Part shown: positions 46,760-55,431 of the stretch, in pieces
How positions within the stretch are numbered: the stretch's first letter is position 1
How the letters are laid out: each line of letters begins with the position of its first letter
Assembly (NCBI GenBank): GCA_949066965.1
Contig: CARTDA010000013.1
Coordinates: 24,651-88,650 of the forward strand
Direction of reading: 5' to 3'
Length of the DNA: 64,000 nt
From: COE1 sp949066965
GTDB lineage: Bacteria > Bacillota > Clostridia > Lachnospirales > Lachnospiraceae
Program-made: the position numbers and the translations under genes
The notes under the pieces: model-generated
Seen by the model: the letters and a program-made list of their open reading frames with translations, nothing else
What the model was told of the DNA's origin: nothing
The model's database searches: none

Positions 46760-48118
46760 ATGGCATCAAATAACAAGAAAAATAAGTCGATTGAAAAAAA
46801 ATCCACCACAAGGCTGATTGCGTCCGGCTTTGCGTTGATTATACTGATGGGGGCGCTTTTGCTGACGCTGCCGGTATCCAACAGATCTGGTCAGGGAAAT
46901 TTTTTAAATTCCCTCTTTACGGCAACTTCGGCGACCTGCGTGACGGGGCTTGTGGTGGCGGACACCTACCAGAACTGGACCACGTTTGGACAGGTGGTCA
47001 TCCTGTGCCTGATACAGGTGGGGGGACTTGGCTTTCTGACACTTGGCGCGTTTATATCGGTACTGCTGAAAAAGCGAATCGGGCTGCACCAGCGGGAACA
47101 GCTCCATGAAAGTGTCAACACCCTGGAAATTGCCGGTGTGGTGCGGCTTGTGAAGAAAATTGTCGTGGGAACGCTGGTGATAGAGTTTTCGGGCGCCGTA
47201 CTGCTTGCATTTCGCTTTATCCCGCGCTTCGGAATGGCGAGGGGGATTTATTTCTCGGTCTTTCACGCAATCTCTGCCTTCTGCAATGGCGGGTTTGACC
47301 TGATGGGTGTCAACGAAGAATATTCTTCCCTTGTCGCCTTTGAGGGAGACGTGGTGGTCAACCTTGTGATTGTCACGCTGATACTGGTCGGCGGCATCGG
47401 TTTCATTGTGTGGGACGACGTGATTCGGAACAAATGGCATTTCCGGAAGTATCTGCTGCACAGCAAGATTGTCCTTGCCACGACACTGATTCTGACCATT
47501 GTGGGAACCATATTGTTTCTATTCACGGAAAACCAGGCATCTTTTGCAGGGATGAGTCCGCTTGAGAAGCTGCTGGGGGCATTGTTTTCATCCGTGACGC
47601 CGCGGACAGCCGGTTTTAATACGGTTGATACGGCAGCGCTCTCGAATGCCGGGAAAATAATAACAATAGTTATGATGTTTATCGGCGGCAGCCCGGGCTC
47701 CACGGCGGGCGGCGTAAAGACGACGTCCATTGTGGTGCTTTTGTTCTATGCCGGGGCAATGGTTCTGAACAGGGAGGATATTAATCTTTTTGGGCGGAGG
47801 CTTACGGAGGACGTGGTCAAAAAAGCGAATGCCGTCGTGATTATTAATTTCAGCCTGGCAATCATAGCGGCTGTTATTATAATGATATTACAGCCGTTAT
47901 TGAATTTTGAGGATGTGATTTTTGAAGTGCTTTCCGCAATCGGAACAGTGGGGATGACAACGGGGGTTACAAGGAGCATGTGCGCTGTTTCACGGATTGT
48001 CCTGATTGTCCTGATGTACTGCGGACGACTGGGAAGCCTTTCATTTGCGCTGATATTTGCACAGAAAAAGACATCAGCATCTGTCAGACAGCCGCAGGAA
48101 AAAATTATTGTTGGGTAA
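46760..48118 (+). CDS. trkH: TrkH/KtrB-type potassium uptake membrane protein
   Basis: A 452-residue K+ (or Na+-coupled K+) translocating subunit made of four pore-loop repeats. Selectivity-filter segments seen include ATCVTGLVV, SAFCNGGFD, RTAGFNTVD and GTVGMTTGV; SPGSTAGGVKTT is the family signature. The KtrB branch is suggested by its length. The cytoplasmic gating partner TrkA/KtrA is encoded next, about 95 bases on, behind a hairpin cluster. Confidence 0.93.
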   Translation: MASNNKKNKSIEKKSTTRLIASGFALIILMGALLLTLPVSNRSGQGNFLNSLFTATSATCVTGLVVADTYQNWTTFGQVVILCLIQVGGLGFLTLGAFISVLLKKRIGLHQREQLHESVNTLEIAGVVRLVKKIVVGTLVIEFSGAVLLAFRFIPRFGMARGIYFSVFHAISAFCNGGFDLMGVNEEYSSLVAFEGDVVVNLVIVTLILVGGIGFIVWDDVIRNKWHFRKYLLHSKIVLATTLILTIVGTILFLFTENQASFAGMSPLEKLLGALFSSVTPRTAGFNTVDTAALSNAGKIITIVMMFIGGSPGSTAGGVKTTSIVVLLFYAGAMVLNREDINLFGRRLTEDVVKKANAVVIINFSLAIIAAVIIMILQPLLNFEDVIFEVLSAIGTVGMTTGVTRSMCAVSRIVLIVLMYCGRLGSLSFALIFAQKKTSASVRQPQEKIIVG

Positions 48119-48134
48119 AAACAGGGAGGAAATA

Positions 48135-48190
48135 CTGTGAAAAATAAATTTTTCACAGGCAAATTTATGCTTGTGCCCCAATTTGTGGGC
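48135..48190 (+). promoter_or_regulatory. Hairpin cluster between trkH and trkA
   Basis: A perfect 10-bp stem with a 4-base loop, CTGTGAAAAA-TAAA-TTTTTCACAG (48135-48158), is followed at once by GGCA/TGCC and by CCCA/TGGG hairpins up to 48189. The trkA ribosome site and ATG follow. It may tune the trkH:trkA ratio or stabilise mRNA; it has no clear U-tract on the 3' side. Confidence 0.6.
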
Positions 48191-48212
48191 TGAGCAAGAA
48201 TGGGGGATTTAT

Positions 48213-48899
48213 ATGAAATCAATATTGATTATCGGAATGGGACGGTTCGGGCATCATCTGGCGCACAATTTTCTGGGGAATGGGCACGATGTCATGATTG
48301 TGGACGAGGACGAGGAAAAGCTTTCGGATATCGCGCCGTATGCCACCAGCACCAGAATCGGCGACTGTACAAATGAGGAAGTTTTAAAGAGCCTTGGAAT
48401 CGGGAATTTTGATGTGGTGTTTGTATGTATTGGGACGAACTTTCAGAGCAGCCTTGAAGTGACAAGCCTCGTAAAGGAAATGGGGGCAAGGCGGGTCATC
48501 AGTAAGGCGACCAGGGACATCCAGGCAAAATTTTTGCTGCGCAATGGGGCGGACGAGGTGATTTACCCGGAAAAGGATATTGCGGAGAAGTGGGCGGAGC
48601 GCTACAGCCTTGACAATCTTTTTGACTACATTGACCTTCCGGGGGCATTTGGAATCTACGAGATGCCGCCATTGAAGGAATGGGTGGGAAAGAGCATCAA
48701 GGAGTCAGACATCGCTGCCCAGCATAAGGTTTCCATACTCGGGATTAAAAAGAAACATCAGGAGGAAATGAGTGTGATGCCCTCCGCGGACTATATTATC
48801 CGGGATACGGACCACCTGATGGTCATGGCGGCAAACGATGTCGCAGAAAAGATGTTAAAGCAGAACCGGAACCATTTTGCAAAAGGAGCTTACAAATAA
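48213..48899 (+). CDS. trkA: TrkA/KtrA-type potassium uptake regulator
   Basis: A 228-residue cytoplasmic RCK-domain protein gating the TrkH/KtrB channel. The RCK_N part starts with the dinucleotide-binding IIGMGRFGHHLA and has the acidic end of beta-2 in IVDEDEE. An RCK_C-type domain covers about 145-225. I start at the ATG with GGGGGA ahead of it; an upstream in-frame ATG overlaps the hairpins. Confidence 0.93.
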   Translation: MKSILIIGMGRFGHHLAHNFLGNGHDVMIVDEDEEKLSDIAPYATSTRIGDCTNEEVLKSLGIGNFDVVFVCIGTNFQSSLEVTSLVKEMGARRVISKATRDIQAKFLLRNGADEVIYPEKDIAEKWAERYSLDNLFDYIDLPGAFGIYEMPPLKEWVGKSIKESDIAAQHKVSILGIKKKHQEEMSVMPSADYIIRDTDHLMVMAANDVAEKMLKQNRNHFAKGAYK

Positions 48900-48902
48900 G
48901 AT

Positions 48903-49745
48903 ATGATATCAAGTACATCAAACAACAGGGTGAAACGGCTTGCCGCCCTGGTGCGGAAGGCAAAATGCCGCAGGGAGGAGCAGGTTTTTATTGTGGAGGG
49001 AGTCCGGATGTTTCAGGAGGCTCCCCCGGAATGGGTAAAGGAAGTCTACCTGGCCGAATCGTTTCTCAACAGGCATGTGAAACAGGGGCAAAACAAGGCA
49101 GACAGGGATTTGAAGGAATTTCTGAAAACATTTCAATATGAAGTGCTTTCGGACGAAGTGTTTCAGAAAGTGTCTGATACCCAGACACCGCAGGGGGTGC
49201 TCTGCGTGCTTTCCATGCCGCAGTATGTGCTTTCGGAGCATATTGAAAACTGGATGGATGCCATGGAGAGGGGAGGGAAGCCGCCGCTTCTCGTACTCCT
49301 TGAGGACTTGCAGGATCCGGGCAATCTGGGAACGATTCTGCGTGCCGGAGAGGGTGCCGGTGTGAGCGGGATTATCATGACAAGGCAGACGGCGGATATT
49401 TTTAATCCCAAGGTGATACGCGCGACGATGGGTTCCATATACAGGGTGCCATTTTTTATCGTGGACGGGCTTTCTGGTACGATAGAGCTGTTAAGGCAGA
49501 AAGGGATTGCGGTATATGCCGCGCACCTGGACGACAGTGTGGACTATGATGAACCGGATTATACACGTCCAGCGTCATTTTTGGTAGGGAATGAGGGAAA
49601 AGGCCTGCGGCGTGAGACGGCGGACAGGGCTTCGCAGTACATCAGGATTCCGATGGAAGGACAGGTCGAGTCGCTGAATGCGGCAGCGGCGGCAACAGTA
49701 CTGATGTATGAGGCAGCACGGCAGCGGCGCAGATATACTGGCTGA
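48903..49745 (+). CDS. SpoU/TrmH-family RNA 2'-O-methyltransferase
   Basis: A 280-residue SPOUT methyltransferase. The N-terminal substrate-binding domain (SNNRVKRLAALVRK) precedes the trefoil-knot catalytic domain, whose motifs are LEDLQDPGNLGTILR (motif 1), FLVGNEGKGL (motif 2) and IPMEGQVESLNAA (motif 3). This matches TrmH/RlmB-like enzymes acting on rRNA or tRNA; the exact site cannot be told. Only 3 bases separate it from trkA, whose 3' end supplies the GGAG ribosome site. Confidence 0.92.
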   Translation: MISSTSNNRVKRLAALVRKAKCRREEQVFIVEGVRMFQEAPPEWVKEVYLAESFLNRHVKQGQNKADRDLKEFLKTFQYEVLSDEVFQKVSDTQTPQGVLCVLSMPQYVLSEHIENWMDAMERGGKPPLLVLLEDLQDPGNLGTILRAGEGAGVSGIIMTRQTADIFNPKVIRATMGSIYRVPFFIVDGLSGTIELLRQKGIAVYAAHLDDSVDYDEPDYTRPASFLVGNEGKGLRRETADRASQYIRIPMEGQVESLNAAAAATVLMYEAARQRRRYTG

Positions 49746-49782
49746 AATTTCGTGTGTACAATTTGAGATAGGAGAAAAAAGG

Positions 49783-50592
49783 ATGAAGATAGGTTTTATA
49801 GGGCTTGGCAATATGGCAACAGCCATGATTGGCGGTATGCTGGGGACGGGCGCATTTCAGGCGGAGGATATCATAGGCTCCGCAAAAACACAGGCGACCG
49901 CGGAGCGGGTCAGTGAGAAGTATGGCATTTCCACTAGCACGGACAACAAAAATACGGCGTTTCTTTCGGATGTGCTGATACTGGCTGTGAAGCCGGTATT
50001 TTTGCCGGAGGTGATAGCCGAAATCAAGGATTTCGTGGGAGACAGGCACCTTGTCATCTCTATCGCGGCAGGGAAATCAATTGACTGGATAGAGCAGGAG
50101 TTTGGAAAGGAGCTCCGGGTCGTACGCTGTATGCCGAACACGCCTGCCATGGTAGGCGAGGGCTGCACCTGCATCTGCCTGAAAGAAAAGGGTGCAGACA
50201 CGGCTGTTTCCGCAGGTGATAAAGAGACTGCGCTGAAAATCATGAACAGTTTTGGGAAGGCGTATATTCTCCCGGAGCGGCTGATGGATGGATTTATCGG
50301 CGTGGCAGGAAGCTCTCCCGCGTATGTATTTCTGTTTATAGAAGCGATGGCGGATGCAGCCGTCCATGCGGGCATACCGAGAAAACAGGCATATGCGTTT
50401 GCGGCGCAGTCCGTTCTTGGCAGTGCGAAGATGGTTCTCGAAACAGGCATGCATCCTGGTGAGCTGAAAGACATGGTATGTTCTCCGGCTGGAACGACGA
50501 TAGAGGCGGTCAAGGTCCTGGAGGAAAAAGGATTTCGTGCGGCGGTGATGGATTCGATAGAGGCGTGCGTCAATAAATCAAAAAATCTTTAA
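49783..50592 (+). CDS. proC: Pyrroline-5-carboxylate reductase
   Basis: Last step of proline synthesis, reducing pyrroline-5-carboxylate with NAD(P)H. The 269 residues start with the Rossmann motif IGFIGLGNMA, have AVKPVFLPEV and RCMPNTPAMVGEG, and end in the signature HPGELKDMVCSPAGTTIEA. The start at 49783 has GGAGAAAAAAGG in front; the longer frame upstream overlaps the methyltransferase. Confidence 0.95.
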   Translation: MKIGFIGLGNMATAMIGGMLGTGAFQAEDIIGSAKTQATAERVSEKYGISTSTDNKNTAFLSDVLILAVKPVFLPEVIAEIKDFVGDRHLVISIAAGKSIDWIEQEFGKELRVVRCMPNTPAMVGEGCTCICLKEKGADTAVSAGDKETALKIMNSFGKAYILPERLMDGFIGVAGSSPAYVFLFIEAMADAAVHAGIPRKQAYAFAAQSVLGSAKMVLETGMHPGELKDMVCSPAGTTIEAVKVLEEKGFRAAVMDSIEACVNKSKNL

Positions 50593-50671
50593 AAAAATTT
50601 TTAAAATCGTAGCTTTTGTGTATTCTGTGGTCTGAAGTTTGTACGTTACAGGTGTTATTTTTAAAATGCGG

Positions 50672-50703
50672 GAGTTCGTGACTTGACAAGTCGCGAACTC
50701 TTT
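50672..50703 (+). terminator. Terminator after proC
   Basis: A 13-bp stem with one mismatch, GAGTTCGTGACTT with AAGTCGCGAACTC around a 3-base loop, is followed by TTTGCTATT. The rest of the 220-base gap is AT-rich and holds no gene. Confidence 0.75.
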
Positions 50704-50814
50704 GCTATTATATGGAATCGTAATAGATGTTAACAAATATGTAACATTTAAAGCAAAAACGTAAAAAATTAAACATTTTTTGTCACAAAACATGAAAAGG
50801 AAATGGAGTAGAAA

Positions 50815-51987
50815 ATGAAGACAAATTGTAAAACGTGGAAATATCTGTTGTGTATTACAGCAGTAACAACTGTATTTGCGTTTGTTCCGTTCAGCACTCA
50901 GGCTGCCGATACCAAGGTAAGGCTTATGGACGGGTTGGACAAAAAGCAGGAAACCACATCAGGCAAGATGAATTCAGCAGACAAAGCAGTTATGCCGGCG
51001 GTAACAGCTGGCGCAGCGGATATACTGGACGCAGAAATTTCCATAGACACCAACGAACTTCGCACATTTGCAATGACCCTGAAGGTACTGCCTCAGGAGA
51101 TTAAGCCGCAGGAGCAGGAATCCACGCTTGTGATGGCTAAGGTCAACGAGTATGCGAATATACGGGTGGATGCCGCACAGGATGCCGAGAAAGTCGGCGT
51201 GCTGTACAAGGATTGTGGCGGAGATATTATAGAGCAGAAGGGTGAGTGGACGAAGATTCAGTCCGGTGACGTTTCCGGATGGATTAAAAATGATTACCTT
51301 TATTTTGGGAGCGAGGCAGAGGAGATTGCACGTGATGTCGGGGTACTCACAGCGTATTCCACAACAGAGACCCTCCGTATCAGGCAGGAGCCGAGCCTGG
51401 AAGCGGGCATTGTCGGACTTCTTGCCGAGGAACAGGCAGTTGAGGCGATTGCTGAGGAAGGCGACTGGGTAAAGGTGAGCTACGAAGGTACGACAGGATT
51501 TGTGGCGGCGGAGTTTGTCAGGGTCGAGTTTGGCATTGACACGGCGGAATCCATGGAGATAATCAGGGAAAGAGAAGAAGCAGAGCGCGCCAGGGCTGCT
51601 GCAGATGCGGAGGCGAAGAGAAAGCAGCAGAAAGAGGCAGTGCTTGCAACGGCGTCAGAGGTTGACATACTTGCGGCGCTGATTCAGTGCGAGGCAGGCG
51701 GCGAGCCATATGAAGGACAGGTCGCGGTGGGCGCAGTCGTGATGAACCGTGTACGGTGCGGTGGATACCCGAACAGCATTACAGAGGTAATCTATGCTTC
51801 CGGCCAGTTTGTGCCCGCGTCAAAGGGACGTATGGAGTCACTGATTTTAAACAAGAATATCAAGGCTTCCTGTGTACAGGCGGCAAATGAAGCCATCAAC
51901 GGCGCGTGCAATGTCGGCGATGCGCTGCATTTCAGGAGGAACAACGGCAGGGACGGACTTGTCATCGGAAACCATGTATTCTGGTAA
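50815..51987 (+). CDS. Secreted SH3-domain cell-wall hydrolase (SleB-like)
   Basis: A 390-residue exported protein: signal peptide (about 1-30), two bacterial SH3-type wall-binding domains (about 100-165 and 175-240), a charged helical linker rich in Ala/Glu/Arg, and a C-terminal Hydrolase_2 domain (about 280-390) with CEAGGEPYEGQVAVGAVVMN, the core of SleB-type lytic transglycosylases with the catalytic Glu. SleB opens spore cortex, but vegetative relatives are common. GGAAATGGAG precedes the ATG. Confidence 0.88.
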   Translation: MKTNCKTWKYLLCITAVTTVFAFVPFSTQAADTKVRLMDGLDKKQETTSGKMNSADKAVMPAVTAGAADILDAEISIDTNELRTFAMTLKVLPQEIKPQEQESTLVMAKVNEYANIRVDAAQDAEKVGVLYKDCGGDIIEQKGEWTKIQSGDVSGWIKNDYLYFGSEAEEIARDVGVLTAYSTTETLRIRQEPSLEAGIVGLLAEEQAVEAIAEEGDWVKVSYEGTTGFVAAEFVRVEFGIDTAESMEIIREREEAERARAAADAEAKRKQQKEAVLATASEVDILAALIQCEAGGEPYEGQVAVGAVVMNRVRCGGYPNSITEVIYASGQFVPASKGRMESLILNKNIKASCVQAANEAINGACNVGDALHFRRNNGRDGLVIGNHVFW

Positions 51988-52039
51988 CAATAGAGAACGG
52001 TAGTTATTTTTAGGGGGATTCCAGATAAAATACAATATG

Positions 52040-52071
52040 AAAGGCGCATTCTAAAAAGACTGCGCCTTTTT
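52040..52071 (+). terminator. Terminator after the SleB-like gene
   Basis: A 9-bp stem, AAAGGCGCA with TGCGCCTTT around a 12-base loop, runs into TTTTT. Confidence 0.85.
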
Positions 52072-52089
52072 GGTTATGGCGACAACTAC

Positions 52090-52118
52090 TTGCCCCTTTC
52101 GGACAAATGTAGTAGAAT
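52090..52118 (+). promoter_or_regulatory. Promoter of argF
   Basis: TTGCCC, a 17-base spacer and TAGAAT, 33 bases before the argF ATG. Confidence 0.55.
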
Positions 52119-52151
52119 AAGAAAAGCATATCAATACGGAGGTTAAAGGAA

Positions 52152-53141
52152 ATGGATTTAAAGGGACGCAGCTTTTTGACATTAAAGGATTTTACGCCGG
52201 AGGAGATTATCTATCTGATTGACCTGGCGGCTGAATATAAGGATAAGAAAAAAAACGGTGTGCCGCACGACACGCTTCGCGGAAAAAACATTGCGCTGAT
52301 TTTCGAGAAGACAAGCACGCGCACACGCTGTTCCTTTGAGGTGGCGGCGCATGACCTTGGCATGGGCACGACATATCTTGACCCGTCAGGATCCCAGATT
52401 GGAAAGAAGGAGTCGATTGCGGATACGGCAAGGGTGCTTGGCAGGATGTACGAGGGCATCGAGTACCGTGGCTTTGAGCAGTCCATCGTGGAGGAGCTTG
52501 CAAAGCACGCGGGGGTTCCCGTCTGGAACGGTCTGACCAATGAGTACCACCCGACCCAGATGCTCGCCGACATGCTTACCATACGGGAGCACTTCGGATT
52601 CCTGAAAGGCATCCGGCTTACCTATATGGGGGATGCCCGCTACAACATGGGCAATTCGCTGATGATTGCATGTGCGAAGCTCGGGATGCATTTTACCGCG
52701 TGCACCGCAAAGGAATATTTTCCTGACGGAGAGCTTGTGGAGCTGTGCAGGACATATGCGGCAGCGTCGGGTGCGACCATAACGCTCACGGAGGATGTGG
52801 ATGCCGGGACAAAAGGAGCAGACGTTATTTATACGGACGTATGGGTTTCCATGGGAGAGCCGGAGGCAGTGTGGGCAGAGCGTATCCAGAAGCTTTCGCC
52901 GTACAAGGTGACGAAAGCCGTGATGGACAATGCAGGGGAAAAGGCAGTGTTTCTCCACTGCCTGCCGGCATTCCATGACCTGAAGACAAAGATTGGCAGG
53001 GAACAGGGCGAAAAGTACGGTTTCACGGAGCTTGAGGTAACGGATGAGGTGTTTGAGTCCGGACAGTCGCTTGTGTTTGACGAGGCAGAAAACCGTATGC
53101 ATACCATCAAGGCAGTGATTGCGGCAACGCTCGGCGCATAA
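52152..53141 (+). CDS. argF: Ornithine carbamoyltransferase
   Basis: Forms citrulline from ornithine and carbamoyl phosphate. The 329 residues contain the carbamoyl-phosphate-binding STRTRCSFE (about 56-64), the HPTQ-type segment in EYHPTQMLADM, and the ornithine/catalytic HCLPAFHD (about 268-275). It could work in arginine synthesis or in the deiminase pathway; no other arg or arc genes are nearby. CGGAGG precedes the ATG. Confidence 0.95.
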   Translation: MDLKGRSFLTLKDFTPEEIIYLIDLAAEYKDKKKNGVPHDTLRGKNIALIFEKTSTRTRCSFEVAAHDLGMGTTYLDPSGSQIGKKESIADTARVLGRMYEGIEYRGFEQSIVEELAKHAGVPVWNGLTNEYHPTQMLADMLTIREHFGFLKGIRLTYMGDARYNMGNSLMIACAKLGMHFTACTAKEYFPDGELVELCRTYAAASGATITLTEDVDAGTKGADVIYTDVWVSMGEPEAVWAERIQKLSPYKVTKAVMDNAGEKAVFLHCLPAFHDLKTKIGREQGEKYGFTELEVTDEVFESGQSLVFDEAENRMHTIKAVIAATLGA

Positions 53142-53177
53142 GTTTTGTGCCAGATTGTGGTTTGTGTACATCACTTT

Positions 53178-53226
53178 ATACTGAGCGGTCAGTCTTTTTG
53201 ACCGCCAGTATATCACGGCTGGCGGT
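53178..53226 (+). promoter_or_regulatory. Mutually exclusive hairpins before birA
   Basis: Hairpin A pairs ATACTGAGCGGTCA (53178-53191) with TGACCGCCAGTAT (53199-53211). Hairpin B pairs ACCGCCAG (53201-53208) with CTGGCGGT (53219-53226), ending just before the GGAGG of birA. The two share 53201-53208 and cannot coexist, which is the layout of an RNA switch. A may double as the argF terminator, though T-rich sequence lies in its loop rather than after it. Confidence 0.6.
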
Positions 53227-53245
53227 ACGGAGGATAGTGACGGAC

Positions 53246-54238
53246 ATGAAAAATGAGGAGATTCTGAAAAGACTTCGCGCGGCGGGCGACTATGTAAGCG
53301 GGCAGGAGCTCTGCGCGTATTACGGCGTGTCGCGTACCGCGGTCTGGAAGGCAATCCGGCAGCTGGAAAAGGACGGATATGTCATAGAGGCACATAACAA
53401 CAGGGGCTACAGGCTGGTGGAGTCGGAGGAGACAGACATTTATAACGGCATGGAAATAGAAAACTGCCTGGACACGGAATGGGTTGGCAGGAAGCTTGTT
53501 TTCCACAGGGAGACAGGCTCGACCAATATTGATGCCAAACTGCTTGCAGAGCAGGGCGAAGAGGAAGGCGCTGTTGTTGTTGCCGACATGCAGACGGCAG
53601 GACGCGGCAGACGCGGCAGGGGCTGGGTGTCACCGGCGGGAAAGGACATCTACATGACCATCATGCTCCGTCCCCAGTGCAGGCCGGAAAAGGCATCGGC
53701 GCTCACGCTTGTCATGGCGCTTGCTGTTCTTGAGGCAGTCCGGGAGGTGGTGCCGCAGCCGTGCGGCATCAAGTGGCCAAATGACATTGTTATCAATGGC
53801 AAAAAGGTGTGCGGCATCCTGACGGAAATGAGCGCGGAGATTGACGGCATTCACTATGTGGTTATCGGCTCCGGAATCAATGTGAACGAGGAACGGCTTG
53901 CGCAGGAGATACAGGACAAGGCGACCTCCCTGTATGTGGAATGCGGCAAAAGGATAAACCGTGCGCGGCTGACGGCGCGCGTGTTGCATTATTTTGAGAA
54001 AAATTACGCCGTTTTTCAGGACAGCTGGGATCTGACGGGACTGGTTGAAAAGTACAACGGGTTTCTGGTCAACTACGACAGGGAGGTCCGGGTTCTTGAC
54101 CCCAAAGGGGAGTACGACGGCATTGCAAAAGGAATTAACGAAAAAGGCGAGCTGCTCGTTGTGCGCAGGCACGATGGTCAGACGGTACAGGTTTATGCAG
54201 GCGAGGTCTCGGTGCGCGGGATATATGGGTATGTATGA
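53246..54238 (+). CDS. birA: Biotin-protein ligase / biotin operon repressor BirA
   Basis: Attaches biotin to carboxylase carrier domains and, through an N-terminal winged helix (about 1-65, SGQELCAYYGVSRTAVWK), can repress biotin genes. The catalytic domain has GRGRRGRGWVSP (about 119-130), KWPNDI (about 174) and GSGINVN; an SH3-like C-terminal domain ends the 330-residue protein. The ATG has GGAGG 12 bases ahead; an in-frame GTG at 53237 is closer and remains possible. Competing hairpins precede it. Confidence 0.93.
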   Translation: MKNEEILKRLRAAGDYVSGQELCAYYGVSRTAVWKAIRQLEKDGYVIEAHNNRGYRLVESEETDIYNGMEIENCLDTEWVGRKLVFHRETGSTNIDAKLLAEQGEEEGAVVVADMQTAGRGRRGRGWVSPAGKDIYMTIMLRPQCRPEKASALTLVMALAVLEAVREVVPQPCGIKWPNDIVINGKKVCGILTEMSAEIDGIHYVVIGSGINVNEERLAQEIQDKATSLYVECGKRINRARLTARVLHYFEKNYAVFQDSWDLTGLVEKYNGFLVNYDREVRVLDPKGEYDGIAKGINEKGELLVVRRHDGQTVQVYAGEVSVRGIYGYV

Positions 54239-54278
54239 TAAACAAGCGTCGGCGACAGCCTGTGTGACGGAGGAAAAT

Positions 54279-54620
54279 ATGGAAGAAAACAGTGGACGGA
54301 CTGTTCTTTGCGGGGCAAATGCCTATGAGCAGAAATACTATTTTAATGAAAAGTTCGTGAATATTCCTGAATCTATCAGGGAGGAACTGCATATCATATG
54401 TGTGTTGTTCACGGAGGAAGTCGGCGGTGTCTTTACCATCGTGTTTGAGGAGGACGGAAGCGTGAGCCTTGAGACGGATGCGTATGAGGAGGATATCCTG
54501 TATGACGAGATAAGCAGCGGGCTTCTTGTGCGTGAGGTCCGGATGCAGCGTCAGGAGCTTCTGGAGTCGCTAAGCATGTATTACCGCGTGTTTGTGCTGC
54601 GGGAACAATGCGAAACATAA
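54279..54620 (+). CDS. Small conserved hypothetical protein (DUF6145-like)
   Basis: A 113-residue acidic protein (ANAYEQKYYFNEKFVNIPES, VLFTEEVGGVFTIVF). Its sequence and place between birA and coaX match a Lachnospiraceae family I recall as DUF6145; the function is unknown. The ATG at 54279 has GGAGG 5 bases ahead. An upstream in-frame ATG (54231) overlaps the end of birA and is less likely. No membrane segment or motif. Confidence 0.65.
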   Translation: MEENSGRTVLCGANAYEQKYYFNEKFVNIPESIREELHIICVLFTEEVGGVFTIVFEEDGSVSLETDAYEEDILYDEISSGLLVREVRMQRQELLESLSMYYRVFVLREQCET

Positions 54621-54660
54621 AAGATGGGATGATAAAGGATTGGAAGACAGGAGATGGAAA

Positions 54661-55431
54661 ATGGTTTTAGTGGTTGATGTTGGAAATACAAATATAACGT
54701 TCGGGGTGTATGATGGGCGGAACCTTGTCACGACATTCCGCCTGATGTCAAAGACACAGCGCACTTCAGATGAATACGGTGTGCTGATTACGGAGCTTTT
54801 GGCGAAGAATGATATCAATACCAAAAGGATAGAGGGGGCGATTATCGCGAGTGTCGTGCCGAATGTCATGCATTCGCTCACAGGCGGCATCAAGCGTTAT
54901 GTGATTGAAAAGCTTATGATTGTGGGTGTCGGGATTAAGACCGGCATCAAGGTCGTGACGGAAAATCCGAAAGAAATCGGTCCGGATAGAATTGTTGACG
55001 CAGTAGCCGCATATGAATTATATGGAGGGCCGGTGCTTGTCATGGACTTTGGCACGGCGACGACATATGACCTTGTGAATGCGGACGGCTGTTTCTGTGC
55101 GGGAATCACCGCGCCGGGTATCAGGACTTCCGCAAGGGCGCTGTGGCAGGATGCGGCAAAGCTTCCGGAAATCGAGATTAAGAAACCGGCGTCGATACTG
55201 GCGCAGGAGACCATTTCCAGTATGCAGGCAGGGCTTGTGTACGGCCAGATTGGACAGACGGAATATATTGTCAGGCGCGTGAAAAAGGAAACAGGCTACG
55301 ATAATCTCAAGGTTGTCGCGACAGGCGGCCTGGGGCGTATCATAGCCGAGGAGACTGATGTGATACAGGAATACAACAGCGCGCTGACACTGGAAGGGCT
55401 TAGAATCATTTATGAGAAAAACAACAGATAG
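54661..55431 (+). CDS. coaX: Type III pantothenate kinase
   Basis: First step of coenzyme A synthesis, of the CoaX (ASKHA fold) class. The 256 residues have the phosphate motif DVGNTNITFG (5-14), PDRIVDAVAAYELYG and VMDFGTATTYD, all diagnostic. AGGAGATGGAAA precedes the ATG. Its 3' end overlaps dusB by 20 bases in another frame. Confidence 0.95.
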   Translation: MVLVVDVGNTNITFGVYDGRNLVTTFRLMSKTQRTSDEYGVLITELLAKNDINTKRIEGAIIASVVPNVMHSLTGGIKRYVIEKLMIVGVGIKTGIKVVTENPKEIGPDRIVDAVAAYELYGGPVLVMDFGTATTYDLVNADGCFCAGITAPGIRTSARALWQDAAKLPEIEIKKPASILAQETISSMQAGLVYGQIGQTEYIVRRVKKETGYDNLKVVATGGLGRIIAEETDVIQEYNSALTLEGLRIIYEKNNR

